64,000 nt of DNA, taken from the NCBI RefSeq assembly GCF_003990335.1, contig NZ_CP034683.1, positions 2,494,501 through 2,558,500 of the forward strand. The letters are read 5' to 3'. How positions within the stretch are numbered: the stretch's first letter is position 1; each line of letters starts with the position of its first letter. Made by a program: the position numbers and the translations under genes. The notes beneath the pieces are model-generated. The model saw nothing but the letters and a program-made list of their open reading frames with translations. It searched no databases and had not been told where the DNA came from. The stretch comes from Rheinheimera mangrovi. GTDB taxonomy: Bacteria; Pseudomonadota; Gammaproteobacteria; Enterobacterales; Alteromonadaceae. Of this stretch, positions 19,448-29,254 are shown piece by piece.

Positions 19448-19984
19448 AGTTGGACCTTTTAGTGGCAGTGGTTATTAAGTGAATTGAATCAAGTAATTAC
19501 ACTGGCAGATCTCAGTCAAAAAAGATAGCTACCACACAATGAAACATAGGGAGTCTCTGATTCTTTATTTCCGCAACGAAACAAATAAAATCAGCTGGTC
19601 AGATAGGTTCCTGCTGGCGGATTTGCAGTTTTTATTAGATTAATTTTTTCTAACATTCATAACCTGTAAAAACTTTGGCTTCTATGGAGATTTTATGACT
19701 CTGATTTTAATTCTTCAGCAAAAGCTTATACAGCCTGAGGTGGAGTGGATAACTTGGGGATAACTGCGGTATAAGGTTAGAATAAGTTTTGACTTCAGTT
19801 TCCAATTGAAGCACTTAAAAAGCAAAGACTGATGCAGGAAATTTCTGCAGCTTTGTCTACACTCAAAACCAGTAAGTTAACCTGTTTGTCCTCTTTGGTT
19901 CCGTATAGCGCACGGCTCATTTAGATGAGCCATTCCCCTAAGCCCAGAATGGTTCCCTTGATTCTGGGCTACTTTTCCCTTCAA
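19448..19984. other. Gene-poor region with a 22-codon ORF and two strong hairpins
   Basis: 537 bp without a recognised gene. A 22-codon plus-strand frame (19695-19763) has GGAG 5 nt before its ATG. Two perfect hairpins follow: GGCTCAT-TTAG-ATGAGCC (19914-19931) and AGCCCAGAAT-10 nt-ATTCTGGGCT (19941-19970). The second is followed on the plus strand by ACTTTTCCCTT. The layout suits a short rightward transcript, peptide or sRNA, ending there; this is inference. Confidence 0.4.
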
Positions 19985-20764
19985 CTAATCTCTTTTAACT
20001 GATTGAAATAGCTGGTAAAAATTTGCTGAGGTTTGTTCCGCCAACAATTCAATGCTGACATTACGCTGTTCTGCAATACATGCAGCCACTGCGCTGACAT
20101 AAGCAGGCTGATTGGTTTTGCCACGATAAGGCACAGGAGCTAAATAGGGCGAGTCGGTTTCAATTAATAAGCGGTCCGCAGGGATTTGCCGCGCTACAGC
20201 TCGCAACTCATCAGCATTACGAAAGGTCACAATGCCGGATAACGAAATATAAAAACCTAAATCCAACGCCGCTTTTGCTGTATCCCAGTCTTCGGTAAAG
20301 CAGTGCAATACACCACCACAATCAGCAGCGCCACCAGAGCGCAATAAATTCAAGGTGTCCGCTCTGGCATCACGGGTATGCACTATCAAAGGTTTTTTCA
20401 GCTCACGGCCGACCGCTATATGAGCGACAAACGCCTCTTGCTGAATAGCTTTGCTGTCCGGACTGTAAAAATAATCCAGACCTGTTTCGCCTACTGCGAC
20501 AACAGCAGGATCCGCGCAATAACGACGCAGTAACTCGATATCAATCTGGTCTTCCTGATGCAACGGATGCTCACCACAAGAGACTGACACTTGTGGATAA
20601 GCCGCCACCAGTTGTTTCATTGCGGGAAATTCTTTCAGGCTGACCGATACACACAACATATGCTCTACTTTGGCTGTCACAGCTTGTTGTATAACTTCAG
20701 GCAGGGTCAGGGCTAATTTATCCCATTCCAGACGGTCGAGGTGGCAATGTGAATCAACAAACAA
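19985..20764 (-). CDS. TatD family metal-dependent hydrolase (YcfH-like)
   Basis: A 259-aa TIM-barrel hydrolase of the TatD family. Metal-binding residues show as VDSHCHLDRL at the N-terminus, VGETGLDYFY (Glu), VHTRDA (His), GVLHCFT (His) and ETDSPYLAP (Asp). The family contains 3'-5' DNA exonucleases and D-aminoacyl-tRNA deacylases. It follows holB and pilZ at the end of the fab-holB block, the position of ycfH in enterics. Cytoplasmic. Confidence 0.93.
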   Translation of the reverse strand: MFVDSHCHLDRLEWDKLALTLPEVIQQAVTAKVEHMLCVSVSLKEFPAMKQLVAAYPQVSVSCGEHPLHQEDQIDIELLRRYCADPAVVAVGETGLDYFYSPDSKAIQQEAFVAHIAVGRELKKPLIVHTRDARADTLNLLRSGGAADCGGVLHCFTEDWDTAKAALDLGFYISLSGIVTFRNADELRAVARQIPADRLLIETDSPYLAPVPYRGKTNQPAYVSAVAACIAEQRNVSIELLAEQTSANFYQLFQSVKRD

Positions 20765-20804
20765 AAGTGTTCTCCAAAATAGTATTTAAAACAGCCTTTT
20801 CGTT

Positions 20805-21131
20805 TTAAAGGCTGTAGGTAGGCTCAGTAGAATCGAGCATACCACCTAATAGTTTTTCAATTTTATCCTGCAGCTGAAATTTATCGTCGATAAAAGCCAC
20901 GCCAATGCCAGCCGGAGTAGAGCTTTGTGCGCCTTGGGGGGTCAGCCAGGCAACTTTGCCAGTTACACGCACAGCTTCCAATGCGTCAGGTAAAGTGACC
21001 AACAAAGATAAAGAGTGCCCCATACGGTAAGGCCGTGCTGTACGCACAAACAAACCGCCATTTTTCAGAAATGGCATATAGCAGCGGTACAGCTCTTTTA
21101 GTTCAGTAAAATCCAGTTGGATTTCTTCCAC
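20805..21131 (-). CDS. pilZ: Type IV pilus assembly protein PilZ
   Basis: A 108-aa PilZ-domain protein. Its place between holB and tatD is the location of the original PilZ of Pseudomonas, needed for type IV pilus biogenesis. The sequence (FVRTARPYRMGHSLSLLVTLPD ... GKVAWLTPQGAQSS) lacks a clear RxxxR plus D/N-x-S-x-x-G pair, which agrees with true PilZ orthologues not binding cyclic-di-GMP themselves. No other pilus gene is in the window. Confidence 0.85.
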   Translation of the reverse strand: MEEIQLDFTELKELYRCYMPFLKNGGLFVRTARPYRMGHSLSLLVTLPDALEAVRVTGKVAWLTPQGAQSSTPAGIGVAFIDDKFQLQDKIEKLLGGMLDSTEPTYSL

Positions 21132-21143
21132 AGGTAGCTCCTG

Positions 21144-22049
21144 TTACAGCAAGGCCGATCGAAGTTGCACTAATAAGGCTGATAAATTCAGCGCGGCATT
21201 TTGCCCTGAAATCAGCTGACGGTCACGACCCCATTGCTGCAAAGACAACAATAACTGGTGATGTTTCAGCTGCATATCAGCGCCTTTCTGCCACAACTCC
21301 TGTCGTACAAACCAGAATAAGGTTGAAGGCAGTTGGTCAGTGTCCGGTAAATGGGCCAACAGCTCATACATATCTAACTGAGCGGACACGAACTTCTTCA
21401 GCATAACCAATTGTACAGAAATTGCTGCCGCTTCATCGTTTTCTAATAATTTCAATGCTAATAAAGGTGCACCGCCGACGTACTGCAGTAAAAAGTCAGG
21501 TACAGGCCTGCTGCTGTGCTCCTGCAACCAGTGTTCTATTTGTTCACCGTACACAGGAGCTAAAGCCCAGCTCTGACAACGGCTTAAAATAGTAGGCAAT
21601 AGCTGCGCTGGATGAGCACTTTGTAAAATCAGAAAACTGTTTTGTGGTGGCTCTTCCAGAGTTTTTAATAGCGCATTGGCCGCAGCTTCTGTCATCAGTT
21701 CGGCCTGTGGAATAAGCGCCAGCTTAACGCCACCTTGCTGCGATGCACCTTGCATAAACTGACCCAAAGCACGTATCGGATCCACCCCTATACTGCTGCT
21801 GCCTTCTGTCGGCAGTTGCCACAAGTCCGGGTGATGACCAGAAGCCATCAGCTGACAACTTTTACATAAACCACAAGGCAACAGCTGTTGTGGGCTTTTA
21901 CATAACAAATATGCGGCCAGGCGTTTGGCAAGCGCCAGTTTGCCAATACCAACAGGGCCAGTCAGCAACAAAGCGTGGTGCAACTGCCCTGCTTCTGCCA
22001 ATTCAGTCAGTTTGTATTGGTATGAGTCCAGCCAGGGGAAATCAGACAT
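21144..22049 (-). CDS. holB: DNA polymerase III delta' subunit HolB
   Basis: A 301-aa clamp-loader subunit. The N-terminal AAA+ domain has the P-loop-like [14 protein letters not shown] and the zinc-binding cysteines CGLCKSC (with Cys at [10 protein letters not shown]). The SRC motif occurs in [10 protein letters not shown]. HolB works with gamma/tau and delta to load the beta clamp. It overlaps tmk by 8 nt and is followed 12 nt later by pilZ, the usual operon order. Confidence 0.93.
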   Translation of the reverse strand: MSDFPWLDSYQYKLTELAEAGQLHHALLLTGPVGIGKLALAKRLAAYLLCKSPQQLLPCGLCKSCQLMASGHHPDLWQLPTEGSSSIGVDPIRALGQFMQGASQQGGVKLALIPQAELMTEAAANALLKTLEEPPQNSFLILQSAHPAQLLPTILSRCQSWALAPVYGEQIEHWLQEHSSRPVPDFLLQYVGGAPLLALKLLENDEAAAISVQLVMLKKFVSAQLDMYELLAHLPDTDQLPSTLFWFVRQELWQKGADMQLKHHQLLLSLQQWGRDRQLISGQNAALNLSALLVQLRSALL

Positions 22050-22701
22050 CAGAGAGTAGACCTGGGTTTAAGGAGCCGCTTTGATAAGCCTGTTGCAGAG
22101 CATTCAGTATTTGTTGCTGCACCTGCTCCATAGACTGACTGGCATCTATGGTGACTATATTGGCCTCAGTGGCCGCGATTTGCAGATACTTAGCCCGGGT
22201 GCGTTGGAAAAACGCCAGTTGCTCCTGCTCAATGCGATCCAATTCACCGCGAGCCTGAGCACGTTGTAAGCCTATAGCTGGGTCTATATCTAAATACAGT
22301 GTTAAATCCGGCTTTAAATCACCCAATACCACCTGCCGAATGCTGTTAATCAGACTTTCATCCAGTTGACGACCGCCCCCCTGATAAGCGCGGGACGATA
22401 AATCGTGACGATCACCCAGCACCCAGCAGCCTTGCTGTAATGCAGGCTGGATCACAGTTTTTACCAGCTGCACACGGGATGCATACATTAGTAATAACTC
22501 GGTTTCTGGCGCAACTAATTCATCCTGCACCTGCTTGACGAGGGTGCGGATTTGTTCGGCTAAAGGAGTGCCGCCTGGTTCACGGGTGCTGATAAACTTG
22601 ATGTGATGTTCGTTCAGCCATTGCTGGATAGTACGGATAGCGCTGGTTTTACCTGCGCCTTCCAGCCCTTCCACCACAATAAAACGACCTAAAGTTGTCA
22701 T
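22042..22701 (-). CDS. tmk: Thymidylate kinase
   Basis: A 219-aa P-loop kinase that phosphorylates dTMP to dTDP. It shows the Walker A motif [27 protein letters not shown], the DR(H/Y) motif [19 protein letters not shown] and the lid-like [12 protein letters not shown]. Overlaps mltG by 4 nt and holB by 8 nt, so translation is coupled. Confidence 0.96.
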   Translation of the reverse strand: MTTLGRFIVVEGLEGAGKTSAIRTIQQWLNEHHIKFISTREPGGTPLAEQIRTLVKQVQDELVAPETELLLMYASRVQLVKTVIQPALQQGCWVLGDRHDLSSRAYQGGGRQLDESLINSIRQVVLGDLKPDLTLYLDIDPAIGLQRAQARGELDRIEQEQLAFFQRTRAKYLQIAATEANIVTIDASQSMEQVQQQILNALQQAYQSGSLNPGLLSDV

Positions 22702-23723
22702 TGTTTTTTCTTTCCAAAAATATACTGCTGCACTGCGGCATTGTGCTCTGCCAAAGTACGGGAAAACTGATGGGTGCCGTCGCCTTTTGAGACAAAATAC
22801 AGCCAGTCGCTGTGTGCCGGCTGAGCCGCAGCTATGATAGAACTGCCACTTGGCGCCGCAATTGGGCCTGGCGGTAAACCAAAATGCTGATAGGTATTGT
22901 AAAGGTGCGGATTCTTTAAATCCGCTCTGGTGATATCGCCATTAAAACTATCACCTAAACCATAGATCACAGTTGGGTCTGTTTGTAGTTTCATACCAAG
23001 CGCTAGGCGATTGACAAAAACTGAACTGACCAATGGTTTTTCCGGCTCGTGGCCACTTTCTTTTTCTACGATAGACGCCATGATCAGTAATTCATAGGGC
23101 GTTTTATAGGGTAATTTTTCCTGACGGCTATCCCAGGCATTTTGCAAACGTTGGATCAGAAGCTCGTTGGCGCGCTTTAATAATTCAGTACTGGTACTGT
23201 TGGCTGTGTAATTATAGGTTTCAGCAAAAAACAAAGCTTCGGCATTGGCTGGTTTATTGCCCCAGGCTTCAGGCCACTTTGCCAGTTCGACTAATGCAGC
23301 TTTATCCGTCAGATCATGCTGTAAATATTCAGCTTCAGCTAACCGCTTTAAGCTTTGGCTTAAGGTTTCACCTTCTTTGATGCTAAAGGCAAACTGCGCC
23401 ACTTTGCCACTGGCGAACAAATGCAGCATTTGTAATAAACGGGTTGGTTTTTGATCAGTAGGTACTCTGTACACGCCTTGATGTAACTTTGAAAGCTCAG
23501 GATGTATTCGCAAATAAACGGATAACCAACGGCACTGGGCGTTGCTCAGCAGATTTTGTTGCTGCCAGTTACGACAAAGTTTCATCGCGCTGTCGCCGGC
23601 TTTAATTTCTATATAAGCCTCTGTCAGCGGCAAACGGCTTTGGCTGTATTGTTGCCAGATATTGGTTAAACCAAAAAAACTGACTAGCGAAACTAACAGC
23701 ACTACAAATAAAGTTCGGATCAA
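22698..23723 (-). CDS. mltG: Endolytic murein transglycosylase MltG
   Basis: A 341-aa YceG-like protein. One N-terminal transmembrane helix ([19 protein letters not shown]) is followed by a periplasmic LysM-like region and the catalytic domain with the conserved Glu in [16 protein letters not shown] and [11 protein letters not shown]. It cuts nascent glycan strands and is thought to end their growth. It lies between pabC and tmk with 4-nt overlaps on both sides. Confidence 0.95.
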   Translation of the reverse strand: MIRTLFVVLLVSLVSFFGLTNIWQQYSQSRLPLTEAYIEIKAGDSAMKLCRNWQQQNLLSNAQCRWLSVYLRIHPELSKLHQGVYRVPTDQKPTRLLQMLHLFASGKVAQFAFSIKEGETLSQSLKRLAEAEYLQHDLTDKAALVELAKWPEAWGNKPANAEALFFAETYNYTANSTSTELLKRANELLIQRLQNAWDSRQEKLPYKTPYELLIMASIVEKESGHEPEKPLVSSVFVNRLALGMKLQTDPTVIYGLGDSFNGDITRADLKNPHLYNTYQHFGLPPGPIAAPSGSSIIAAAQPAHSDWLYFVSKGDGTHQFSRTLAEHNAAVQQYIFGKKKQ

Positions 23724-24484
23724 AGCTCAACTCCGCTAACAAACTGACGCACCAGTTCGATATTTTTAGTTTGCCCGGCAAATTGCTTTACCGGCACTAC
23801 GCCCATCAGGGCATTACAAATCAGTAGCGCATCAGCTTGCTGCAGATCCGCAAGACCAAAATTGCCTTCGGTGACCAGGAGATTAGCCATCAGATGTTGA
23901 CGCATCACACCCTTCACACCAGCTTGATCCAATGCAGGCGTATACCACTGGCCATTTCTACAAAACATCAGATTAGCAGCAGAGACTTCAATCACTGCAT
24001 CACTTTGGTCCAGCACCACTAGTTCATCTACATCACGCTCTGCTAATTCGGCTTTAATCAGCACTTGCTCCAGCCTGTTGTTGTGCTTGAGACCAGCCAA
24101 AGCAGGCTGCTGCGCCAATTTAAAATCAGCTACACCAAGGCAAATGCCCTGCTGCTGCCAGTTGCGGTAATCAGGTAAAGCAGCGGTGCTGATATAACAA
24201 CAAGGTGATTCAATACCTTGGGGGCTATAACCCCGGCCGGCCTGGCCACGGCTGATGAGTACTTTAATCACTTGCTCAGGTGCTGAAATTGCCTGCTGGA
24301 CTTGAGCTGTGAGCTCATCCGTATCAAAAGAATGGATCTGCAAAGCTTTAGCGCCTGATACCAAACGCTGCAGATGCAAATCCCACAGCATAGCTTTGCC
24401 GCCTTTTACCCTGATTGTGGTAAAAAGCCCATCACCATACTGAAAGCTGCGATCTGTGCTGCCGGGTCTCTGCAGATAAAGCAT
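23720..24484 (-). CDS. pabC: Aminodeoxychorismate lyase PabC
   Basis: About 254 aa, fold-type IV PLP enzyme that makes p-aminobenzoate for folate. The FQYGDGLFTTIRVKGG opening and the LKHNNRLEQVLIKAEL block, with E-VSAANLMF, fit PabC. The frame is open to 24580, but I prefer ATG 24484 (MLYLQRPGS), which matches the length and N-terminus of the family; its Shine-Dalgarno is weak. Overlaps mltG by 4 nt. Confidence 0.85.
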   Translation of the reverse strand: MLYLQRPGSTDRSFQYGDGLFTTIRVKGGKAMLWDLHLQRLVSGAKALQIHSFDTDELTAQVQQAISAPEQVIKVLISRGQAGRGYSPQGIESPCCYISTAALPDYRNWQQQGICLGVADFKLAQQPALAGLKHNNRLEQVLIKAELAERDVDELVVLDQSDAVIEVSAANLMFCRNGQWYTPALDQAGVKGVMRQHLMANLLVTEGNFGLADLQQADALLICNALMGVVPVKQFAGQTKNIELVRQFVSGVEL

Positions 24485-24623
24485 CAATGCCCATCCAAAG
24501 CTTCTGTAAAAATCTGGCCGAAGTATGCCTGAAATCAATGATTTTGGAAATGCAGGTGCCGAGTCTTGTCTCAGACTCAAAAATGGCTAGAACAGCAGGA
24601 ATTTGAATTAAACAATTGATAGA

Positions 24624-24649
24624 AGGGCCAGAGCTGAAGCTCTGACCCT
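24624..24649 (-). terminator. Hairpin between fabF and pabC (attenuator)
   Basis: An 11-bp stem with one mismatch, AGGG-CAGAGC and GCTCTG-CCCT around a 4-nt loop, lies just after the fabF stop. On the minus strand it is not followed by a good T-run, so partial termination or mRNA processing is more likely than a full stop. Confidence 0.5.
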
Positions 24650-24655
24650 CTCGTT

Positions 24656-25894
24656 TTAGATTTTCTTAAACAGAATAGAACCGTTAGTGCCACCGAAACC
24701 AAAGGAATTACATAAAGCGTATTCCATTTTGGCGTCTCGGGCCGTGTGCGGAACATAGTCTAAATCACAACCTTCGTCCGGATTATCCAGGTTAATGGTT
24801 GGAGAGACTTTCTGATCAATCAGCGACAAAATCGTGATGATAGATTCAACAGAGCCTGCAGCACCCAATAAGTGCCCCATCATCGACTTGCTGGAACTGA
24901 CCATTAAGCCTTCTGGTTTAGCACCAAAAATAGATTTAATCGCCATAGTTTCAGCTATATCACCTGCAGGCGTCGAGGTACCATGTGCATTGATGTACTG
25001 CACCTGATCGGCATTGACACCGGCATCACGCAGAGCGTTTTTCATCGCAAGCGCAGCACCACGACCATTTTCTGGTGGTGACGTCATATGATAGGCATCG
25101 CCACTCATACCAAAACCTACCAGTTCGGCGTAAATTTTTGCGCCACGGGCTTTAGCATGTTCGTACTCTTCCAGTACCACAACACCAGCGCCATCACCTA
25201 ATACAAAACCGTCACGGTCTTTGTCCCAGGGACGACTGGCCTGTTGTGGCGCATCGTTACGGGTCGATAATGCACGGGCAGCACCAAAGCCCCCCATACC
25301 TAAAGTCGTCGATGCTTTTTCTGCACCACCGGCAATCATGGCGTCTGCATCACCGTAAGCAATCATACGGGCGGCCTGACCAATGTTATGCACACCTGTA
25401 GTACAAGCAGTAACGATACTGATATTTGGACCTTGCAGACCTAACATGATAGATAAATGACCAGAAATCATGTTGATAATGGTAGAAGGCACAAAAAACG
25501 GCGATAAACGACGTGGGCCGCTGTTCAGTAATTTGGTGTGGTTTTCTTCGATTAAACCTAAACCACCAATACCTGAACCTACAGCAACACCAATACGTTC
25601 GGCGTTTTCTTCATTAATTTCCAATCCGGAATCTTTAAAGGCCTGCACACCGGCAGCCACACCGTACTGGATAAACAAATCCATTTTTTTGGCTTCTTTG
25701 GCCGGGAAAAACTGTTCGACGTCAAAATTTTTGACTAAACCAGCAAATTTGGTGGTGTAAGCCTCTGGATCAATATGATCAAACAGCGCTATTCCACTTT
25801 GACCTTGTAATAAAGCCTGCCAGGTCGACGTTACATCGTTCCCCAGGGGCGTTAGCATACCTAAGCCCGTCACAACCACTCGACGTTTTGCCAC
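24656..25894 (-). CDS. fabF: 3-oxoacyl-ACP synthase II FabF
   Basis: A 412-aa condensing enzyme of fatty-acid elongation (KAS II). The catalytic Cys lies in [14 protein letters not shown] (about residue 163), and the two His in [11 protein letters not shown] and [11 protein letters not shown]. It acts on acyl-ACP and malonyl-ACP in the cytosol and, in relatives, adjusts unsaturated chain length with temperature. It follows acpP across a terminator hairpin. Confidence 0.97.
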   Translation of the reverse strand: MAKRRVVVTGLGMLTPLGNDVTSTWQALLQGQSGIALFDHIDPEAYTTKFAGLVKNFDVEQFFPAKEAKKMDLFIQYGVAAGVQAFKDSGLEINEENAERIGVAVGSGIGGLGLIEENHTKLLNSGPRRLSPFFVPSTIINMISGHLSIMLGLQGPNISIVTACTTGVHNIGQAARMIAYGDADAMIAGGAEKASTTLGMGGFGAARALSTRNDAPQQASRPWDKDRDGFVLGDGAGVVVLEEYEHAKARGAKIYAELVGFGMSGDAYHMTSPPENGRGAALAMKNALRDAGVNADQVQYINAHGTSTPAGDIAETMAIKSIFGAKPEGLMVSSSKSMMGHLLGAAGSVESIITILSLIDQKVSPTINLDNPDEGCDLDYVPHTARDAKMEYALCNSFGFGGTNGSILFKKI

Positions 25895-25972
25895 AGAATC
25901 CTCCGCAGTCTGATTTATTCTTTATTGCTGATCCGCTTCTGCATTTCATACGTAGCAGGCAGCTTCAGAAAC

Positions 25973-26002
25973 AAAAACGGGTAGCAGAGGCTACCCGTTT
26001 TG
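25973..26002 (-). terminator. Intrinsic terminator between acpP and fabF
   Basis: A perfect 9-bp stem, ACGGGTAGC (25977-25985) and GCTACCCGT (25990-25998), with a 4-nt loop, is followed on the minus strand by TTTTTG. It lies 12 bp past the acpP stop. It probably lets acpP be expressed far above fabF. Confidence 0.8.
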
Positions 26003-26014
26003 TCAGCTCATCGC

Positions 26015-26251
26015 TTACTCAGCGTGGGCTTTGATATAGTCGATAGCAGACTGTACCGTTGTAATTTTTTCAGCTTCTTCGTCTGGGATCTCTGTGTCGA
26101 ATTCTTCTTCCAGAGCCATAACTAATTCTACTGTGTCCAGAGAGTCAGCGCCTAAATCGTCAACGAAAGAAGATTCGTGCTTCACTTCTTCTTCTTTAAC
26201 GCCTAACTGCTCGATGATAATTTTTTTAACGCGTTCTTCGATGTTGCTCAT
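26015..26251 (-). CDS. acpP: Acyl carrier protein
   Basis: A 78-aa acidic protein with the phosphopantetheine attachment Ser in [15 protein letters not shown] (about residue 37), the carrier of fatty-acid intermediates. I start at ATG 26251 ([10 protein letters not shown]), with AAGGAAG upstream; the longer open frame (to 26425) is antisense to nothing known and holds part of repeat element C. Sequence is near-identical in style to enteric AcpP. Confidence 0.97.
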   Translation of the reverse strand: MSNIEERVKKIIIEQLGVKEEEVKHESSFVDDLGADSLDTVELVMALEEEFDTEIPDEEAEKITTVQSAIDYIKAHAE

Positions 26252-26557
26252 CTTTTCTTCCTTTTTCTCATGTAAATCGCAACAATTGGTGCAATTTTGT
26301 TTGGCGGCTAGTTTATGCGTAAGCCCGGTTTGTTGCAAGCAAAGCACTTCGCTTTTCATGCTGGTCAAACCATTTGCCTTCGTCTTTGCAGCCGCAGCTT
26401 TGTTGACTTCGCTCTGTCGCCCCAATCACATAGAATACTATGTTCATGGGGACTCATCGCTTGTCGTCGCGCTGCACCACCAATGACTTTGGCATTTTGC
26501 CTTAGTTCCTGAAACAGCAGTTTTATTGACTGCAACTTCAGCCACACTGGCAAAAGC
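26252..26557. other. fabG-acpP intergenic region
   Basis: 306 bp. The right part holds palindromic element C; the left part (26252-26373) is likely to hold the strong acpP promoter and 5'-UTR. No gene is seen. Confidence 0.6.
26374..26500 (-). repeat. Dispersed palindromic element, copy C
   Basis: Read on the minus strand it runs from CCAAAGTCATTGG to AAAGACGAAGGCA. The hairpin is CCCCAT-GAA-CATAG-TATT-CTATG-TGA-TTGGGG; the innermost outer-stem pair is T-T, as in copy D. It lies between fabG and acpP, in line with their transcription. Confidence 0.87.
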
Positions 26558-27307
26558 TTACACCATATACATACCACCGTTGATATGAATGGTTTCACCC
26601 GTAATATATGCTGCCGGACCTGAGGCCAAAAAGGCTACAGCGGCTGCTATTTCTTCCGGCTTGCCCAAGCGATTTGCCGGGACCTGGCTGAAAATTGCTT
26701 CTTTTTGCTCTTCTGACAATTCTTTGGTCATATCGGTGTCGATAAAACCTGGTGCAACAGCGTTCACCGTGATACCACGGGAAGCGACTTCTTTAGCCAA
26801 TGACTTGGTAAAACCTAATACACCGGCTTTCGCCGCAGCATAGTTAGTTTGACCCGCATTACCCATAGAACCTACCACTGAACCTATGCTGATGATCCGG
26901 CCGTGACGCTTTTTCATCATGCTACGCAGCACAGCTTTACTTAAACGGTACACAGATGTCAAATTGGTTTGCATGATGTCGAACCATTCTTCTTCTTTCA
27001 TGCGCATCAACAGGTTATCGCGGGTAATACCAGCGTTATTCACCAAAATGTCAATGTCACCAAACTGTGCTTTTATCGTCTCTAAACACTGCTCAATTGA
27101 CTCTGCATCGCCGACATTTAACACCAGGCCTAAACCTTTGTCACCTAAATAAGCGGAAATAGCTGCAGCACCTGATTCAGTTGTTGCAGTTCCAACCACT
27201 TTAGCGCCTAAAGCGGCTAATTGTTCAGCAATAGCACGACCAATACCGCGGCTAGCGCCCGTGACCAAAGCCACTTGACCTTCTAAAGAAATAAATGGAG
27301 TTGTCAT
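26558..27307 (-). CDS. fabG: 3-oxoacyl-ACP reductase FabG
   Basis: A 249-aa short-chain dehydrogenase that reduces 3-oxoacyl-ACP with NADPH. Cofactor motif TGASRGIGRAIAEQL, NNAGITRDNLLMRMKEEEW, the catalytic Ser (SIGSVVGSMGNAGQTN), Tyr/Lys (NYAAAKAGVLGFTKSLA) and the C-terminal INGGMYMV all match FabG. It is 14 nt downstream of fabD in the fab operon. A second, divergent SDR (57200) in the valine region is a different gene. Confidence 0.95.
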   Translation of the reverse strand: MTTPFISLEGQVALVTGASRGIGRAIAEQLAALGAKVVGTATTESGAAAISAYLGDKGLGLVLNVGDAESIEQCLETIKAQFGDIDILVNNAGITRDNLLMRMKEEEWFDIMQTNLTSVYRLSKAVLRSMMKKRHGRIISIGSVVGSMGNAGQTNYAAAKAGVLGFTKSLAKEVASRGITVNAVAPGFIDTDMTKELSEEQKEAIFSQVPANRLGKPEEIAAAVAFLASGPAAYITGETIHINGGMYMV

Positions 27308-27321
27308 TCTATGTAAGCCTT

Positions 27322-28257
27322 TTATTCTGCAGCTAAAGCGTCTTTTAATGACGCTACATCTGTGACTGAAGCCGTGTTCAGTTCTTTATTAATACGTTTA
27401 ATTAAGCCACTTAATACCTTGCCTGCACCCAGCTCAATCACTGTGTCCACGCCTTGTGCAGCTAAAAACTCGATACTTTCTGTCCAACGCACCGGACTAT
27501 ACAGCTGACGAACCAACGCATCTTTGATTGCGGCAACATCTGCAGCTGCAACAACGTCGACATTGTTCACTACAGGTATGACAGCTGTATGAAACGAAAT
27601 ACTGTTTAAATCAGCTGCCAGTTTGTCTGCTGCTGGCTTCATTAAAGCGCAGTGCGAAGGTACAGATACAGGTAAAGGCAACGCACGTTTGGCACCTGCG
27701 GCTTTACAAAGTTCATTGGCACGTTCAACTGCTGCTTTGTTACCGGCAATCACCACCTGACCAGGCGAGTTGAAGTTAACAGGAGAAACCACTTCGCCCT
27801 GTGCAGCTTCAGCGCAAGCTTTGGCAATCAGCGCATCGTCCAGGCCAATAATGGCAGACATAGCACCAGTACCAGCTGGCACAGCCAGTTGCATATACTG
27901 ACCACGTTTTTCCACCAGCTTGACTGCATCAGACAAGGACAATACACCAGCACAAACTAAAGCCGAGTATTCACCTAAAGAATGACCTGCTAAATAAGCA
28001 GGAGTCGCGCCGCCCTGCTCCAGCCATACACGATACACAGCAACAGAGGCTGTTAATAAGGCAGGTTGAGTGCGGTGCGTTTCGTTTAATGCGGTATCAG
28101 GACCATTGGCCACTAAGGCCCATAAGTCATAGCCTAAAGCAGCAGAAGCTTCGGCGAAGGTATCACGCACTGTTGCGAATTCAGCATGCAGTTCAGCTAA
28201 CATGCCAACGCTTTGTGAACCCTGTCCTGGAAATACCAATGCAAGTTTATTGTTCAT
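27322..28257 (-). CDS. fabD: Malonyl-CoA:ACP transacylase FabD
   Basis: A 311-aa acyltransferase that loads malonyl groups onto ACP. FPGQGSQSVGM opens the protein, the catalytic Ser is in AGHSLGEYSAL (about residue 92), and VPSHCALM holds the His. Of the two tandem ATGs (28260 and 28257) I give the second, which is 6 nt after AGGA. It lies between fabH and fabG. Confidence 0.96.
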   Translation of the reverse strand: MNNKLALVFPGQGSQSVGMLAELHAEFATVRDTFAEASAALGYDLWALVANGPDTALNETHRTQPALLTASVAVYRVWLEQGGATPAYLAGHSLGEYSALVCAGVLSLSDAVKLVEKRGQYMQLAVPAGTGAMSAIIGLDDALIAKACAEAAQGEVVSPVNFNSPGQVVIAGNKAAVERANELCKAAGAKRALPLPVSVPSHCALMKPAADKLAADLNSISFHTAVIPVVNNVDVVAAADVAAIKDALVRQLYSPVRWTESIEFLAAQGVDTVIELGAGKVLSGLIKRINKELNTASVTDVASLKDALAAE

Positions 28258-28288
28258 CATTGTTCCTGCAAATCTTGTCGTAATGTAA

Positions 28289-29248
28289 TTAGTAACGAAT
28301 TAAAGCTGAGGCCCAGGCAAAACCACTGCCAAAGGCTTCGAGCAAAATAGTTTGTCCACGCTGGATACGACCATCACGCACCGCTTCGTCTAAGGCTGTG
28401 GGCACTGTCGCTGCTGAGGTATTGCCGTAACGATCAAGGTTAATGACAACCTGATCCATCGACATATCCAGTTTACGGGCCACAGCTGAGATAATGCGCA
28501 GGTTGGCCTGATGTGGCACTAACCAGTCGATTTGTGATTTATCCATCTGGTTGGCAGCAAGGGTTTGCTCGACCACTTCAGATAAACGGGTGACCGCAAC
28601 TTTAAAGACTTCGTTGCCTTTCATCGCGCCCCAGGAGTTATGCACTGAAGCTTCATCACCACGTATAGGGTTGTCGACATATAATAATTCGGAGTATTTG
28701 CCATCGGCATGAATATGGGTGGATAAAATACCTGGCTCGGCAGAGGCTTCTAAAATAACAGCGCCTGCAGCGTCACCAAATAAAATTACCATGCTACGAT
28801 CTTCAGGGCTCATTAAACGCGATAAACAGTCAGCCCCTATCACCAGCACTCGTTTTGCCATACCACCTTTTACATACTGGTCAGCAATACTTAAGGCATA
28901 ACAAAAGCCTGCACAGGCTGCTGCAACGTCAAAAGCCGGAATGCCAGGAATATCCAATTCACGCTGCACTTCGCAGGCTGCGCTTGGCAGAGCCCGGGCA
29001 GCGCTGGTAGTGGCCATGACAATCATGTCGATGGAGTTTTTGTCTATGCCAGCTGCTTCTATGGCTTTTAATGCAGCCTGAGCCCCCATAGTAGCAACAG
29101 TTTCGTTGTCCCCTATAATGCGGCGTTCTTTGATACCAGTACGTTCGATGATCCACTCGTCTGTGGTTTCAACCATGGTTTCGAGATCAGCATTGGTTCT
29201 GACCTGAGACGGAAAGTAACTTCCGGTTCCAATAATGCGTGAATACAT
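28289..29248 (-). CDS. fabH: 3-oxoacyl-ACP synthase III FabH
   Basis: A 319-aa KAS III that starts fatty-acid synthesis from acetyl-CoA and malonyl-ACP. The catalytic Cys sits in [12 protein letters not shown] (about 112), with His in [12 protein letters not shown] and Asn in [11 protein letters not shown]. It begins 6 nt after plsX ends and precedes fabD. Confidence 0.96.
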   Translation of the reverse strand: MYSRIIGTGSYFPSQVRTNADLETMVETTDEWIIERTGIKERRIIGDNETVATMGAQAALKAIEAAGIDKNSIDMIVMATTSAARALPSAACEVQRELDIPGIPAFDVAAACAGFCYALSIADQYVKGGMAKRVLVIGADCLSRLMSPEDRSMVILFGDAAGAVILEASAEPGILSTHIHADGKYSELLYVDNPIRGDEASVHNSWGAMKGNEVFKVAVTRLSEVVEQTLAANQMDKSQIDWLVPHQANLRIISAVARKLDMSMDQVVINLDRYGNTSAATVPTALDEAVRDGRIQRGQTILLEAFGSGFAWASALIRY

Positions 29249-29254
29249 TGGGCC

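Noticed and set aside
26252..26425. 58-residue N-terminal extension of AcpP
   Set aside because: AcpP is about 78 aa in all relatives, and the extra frame covers the leader and part of repeat element C.
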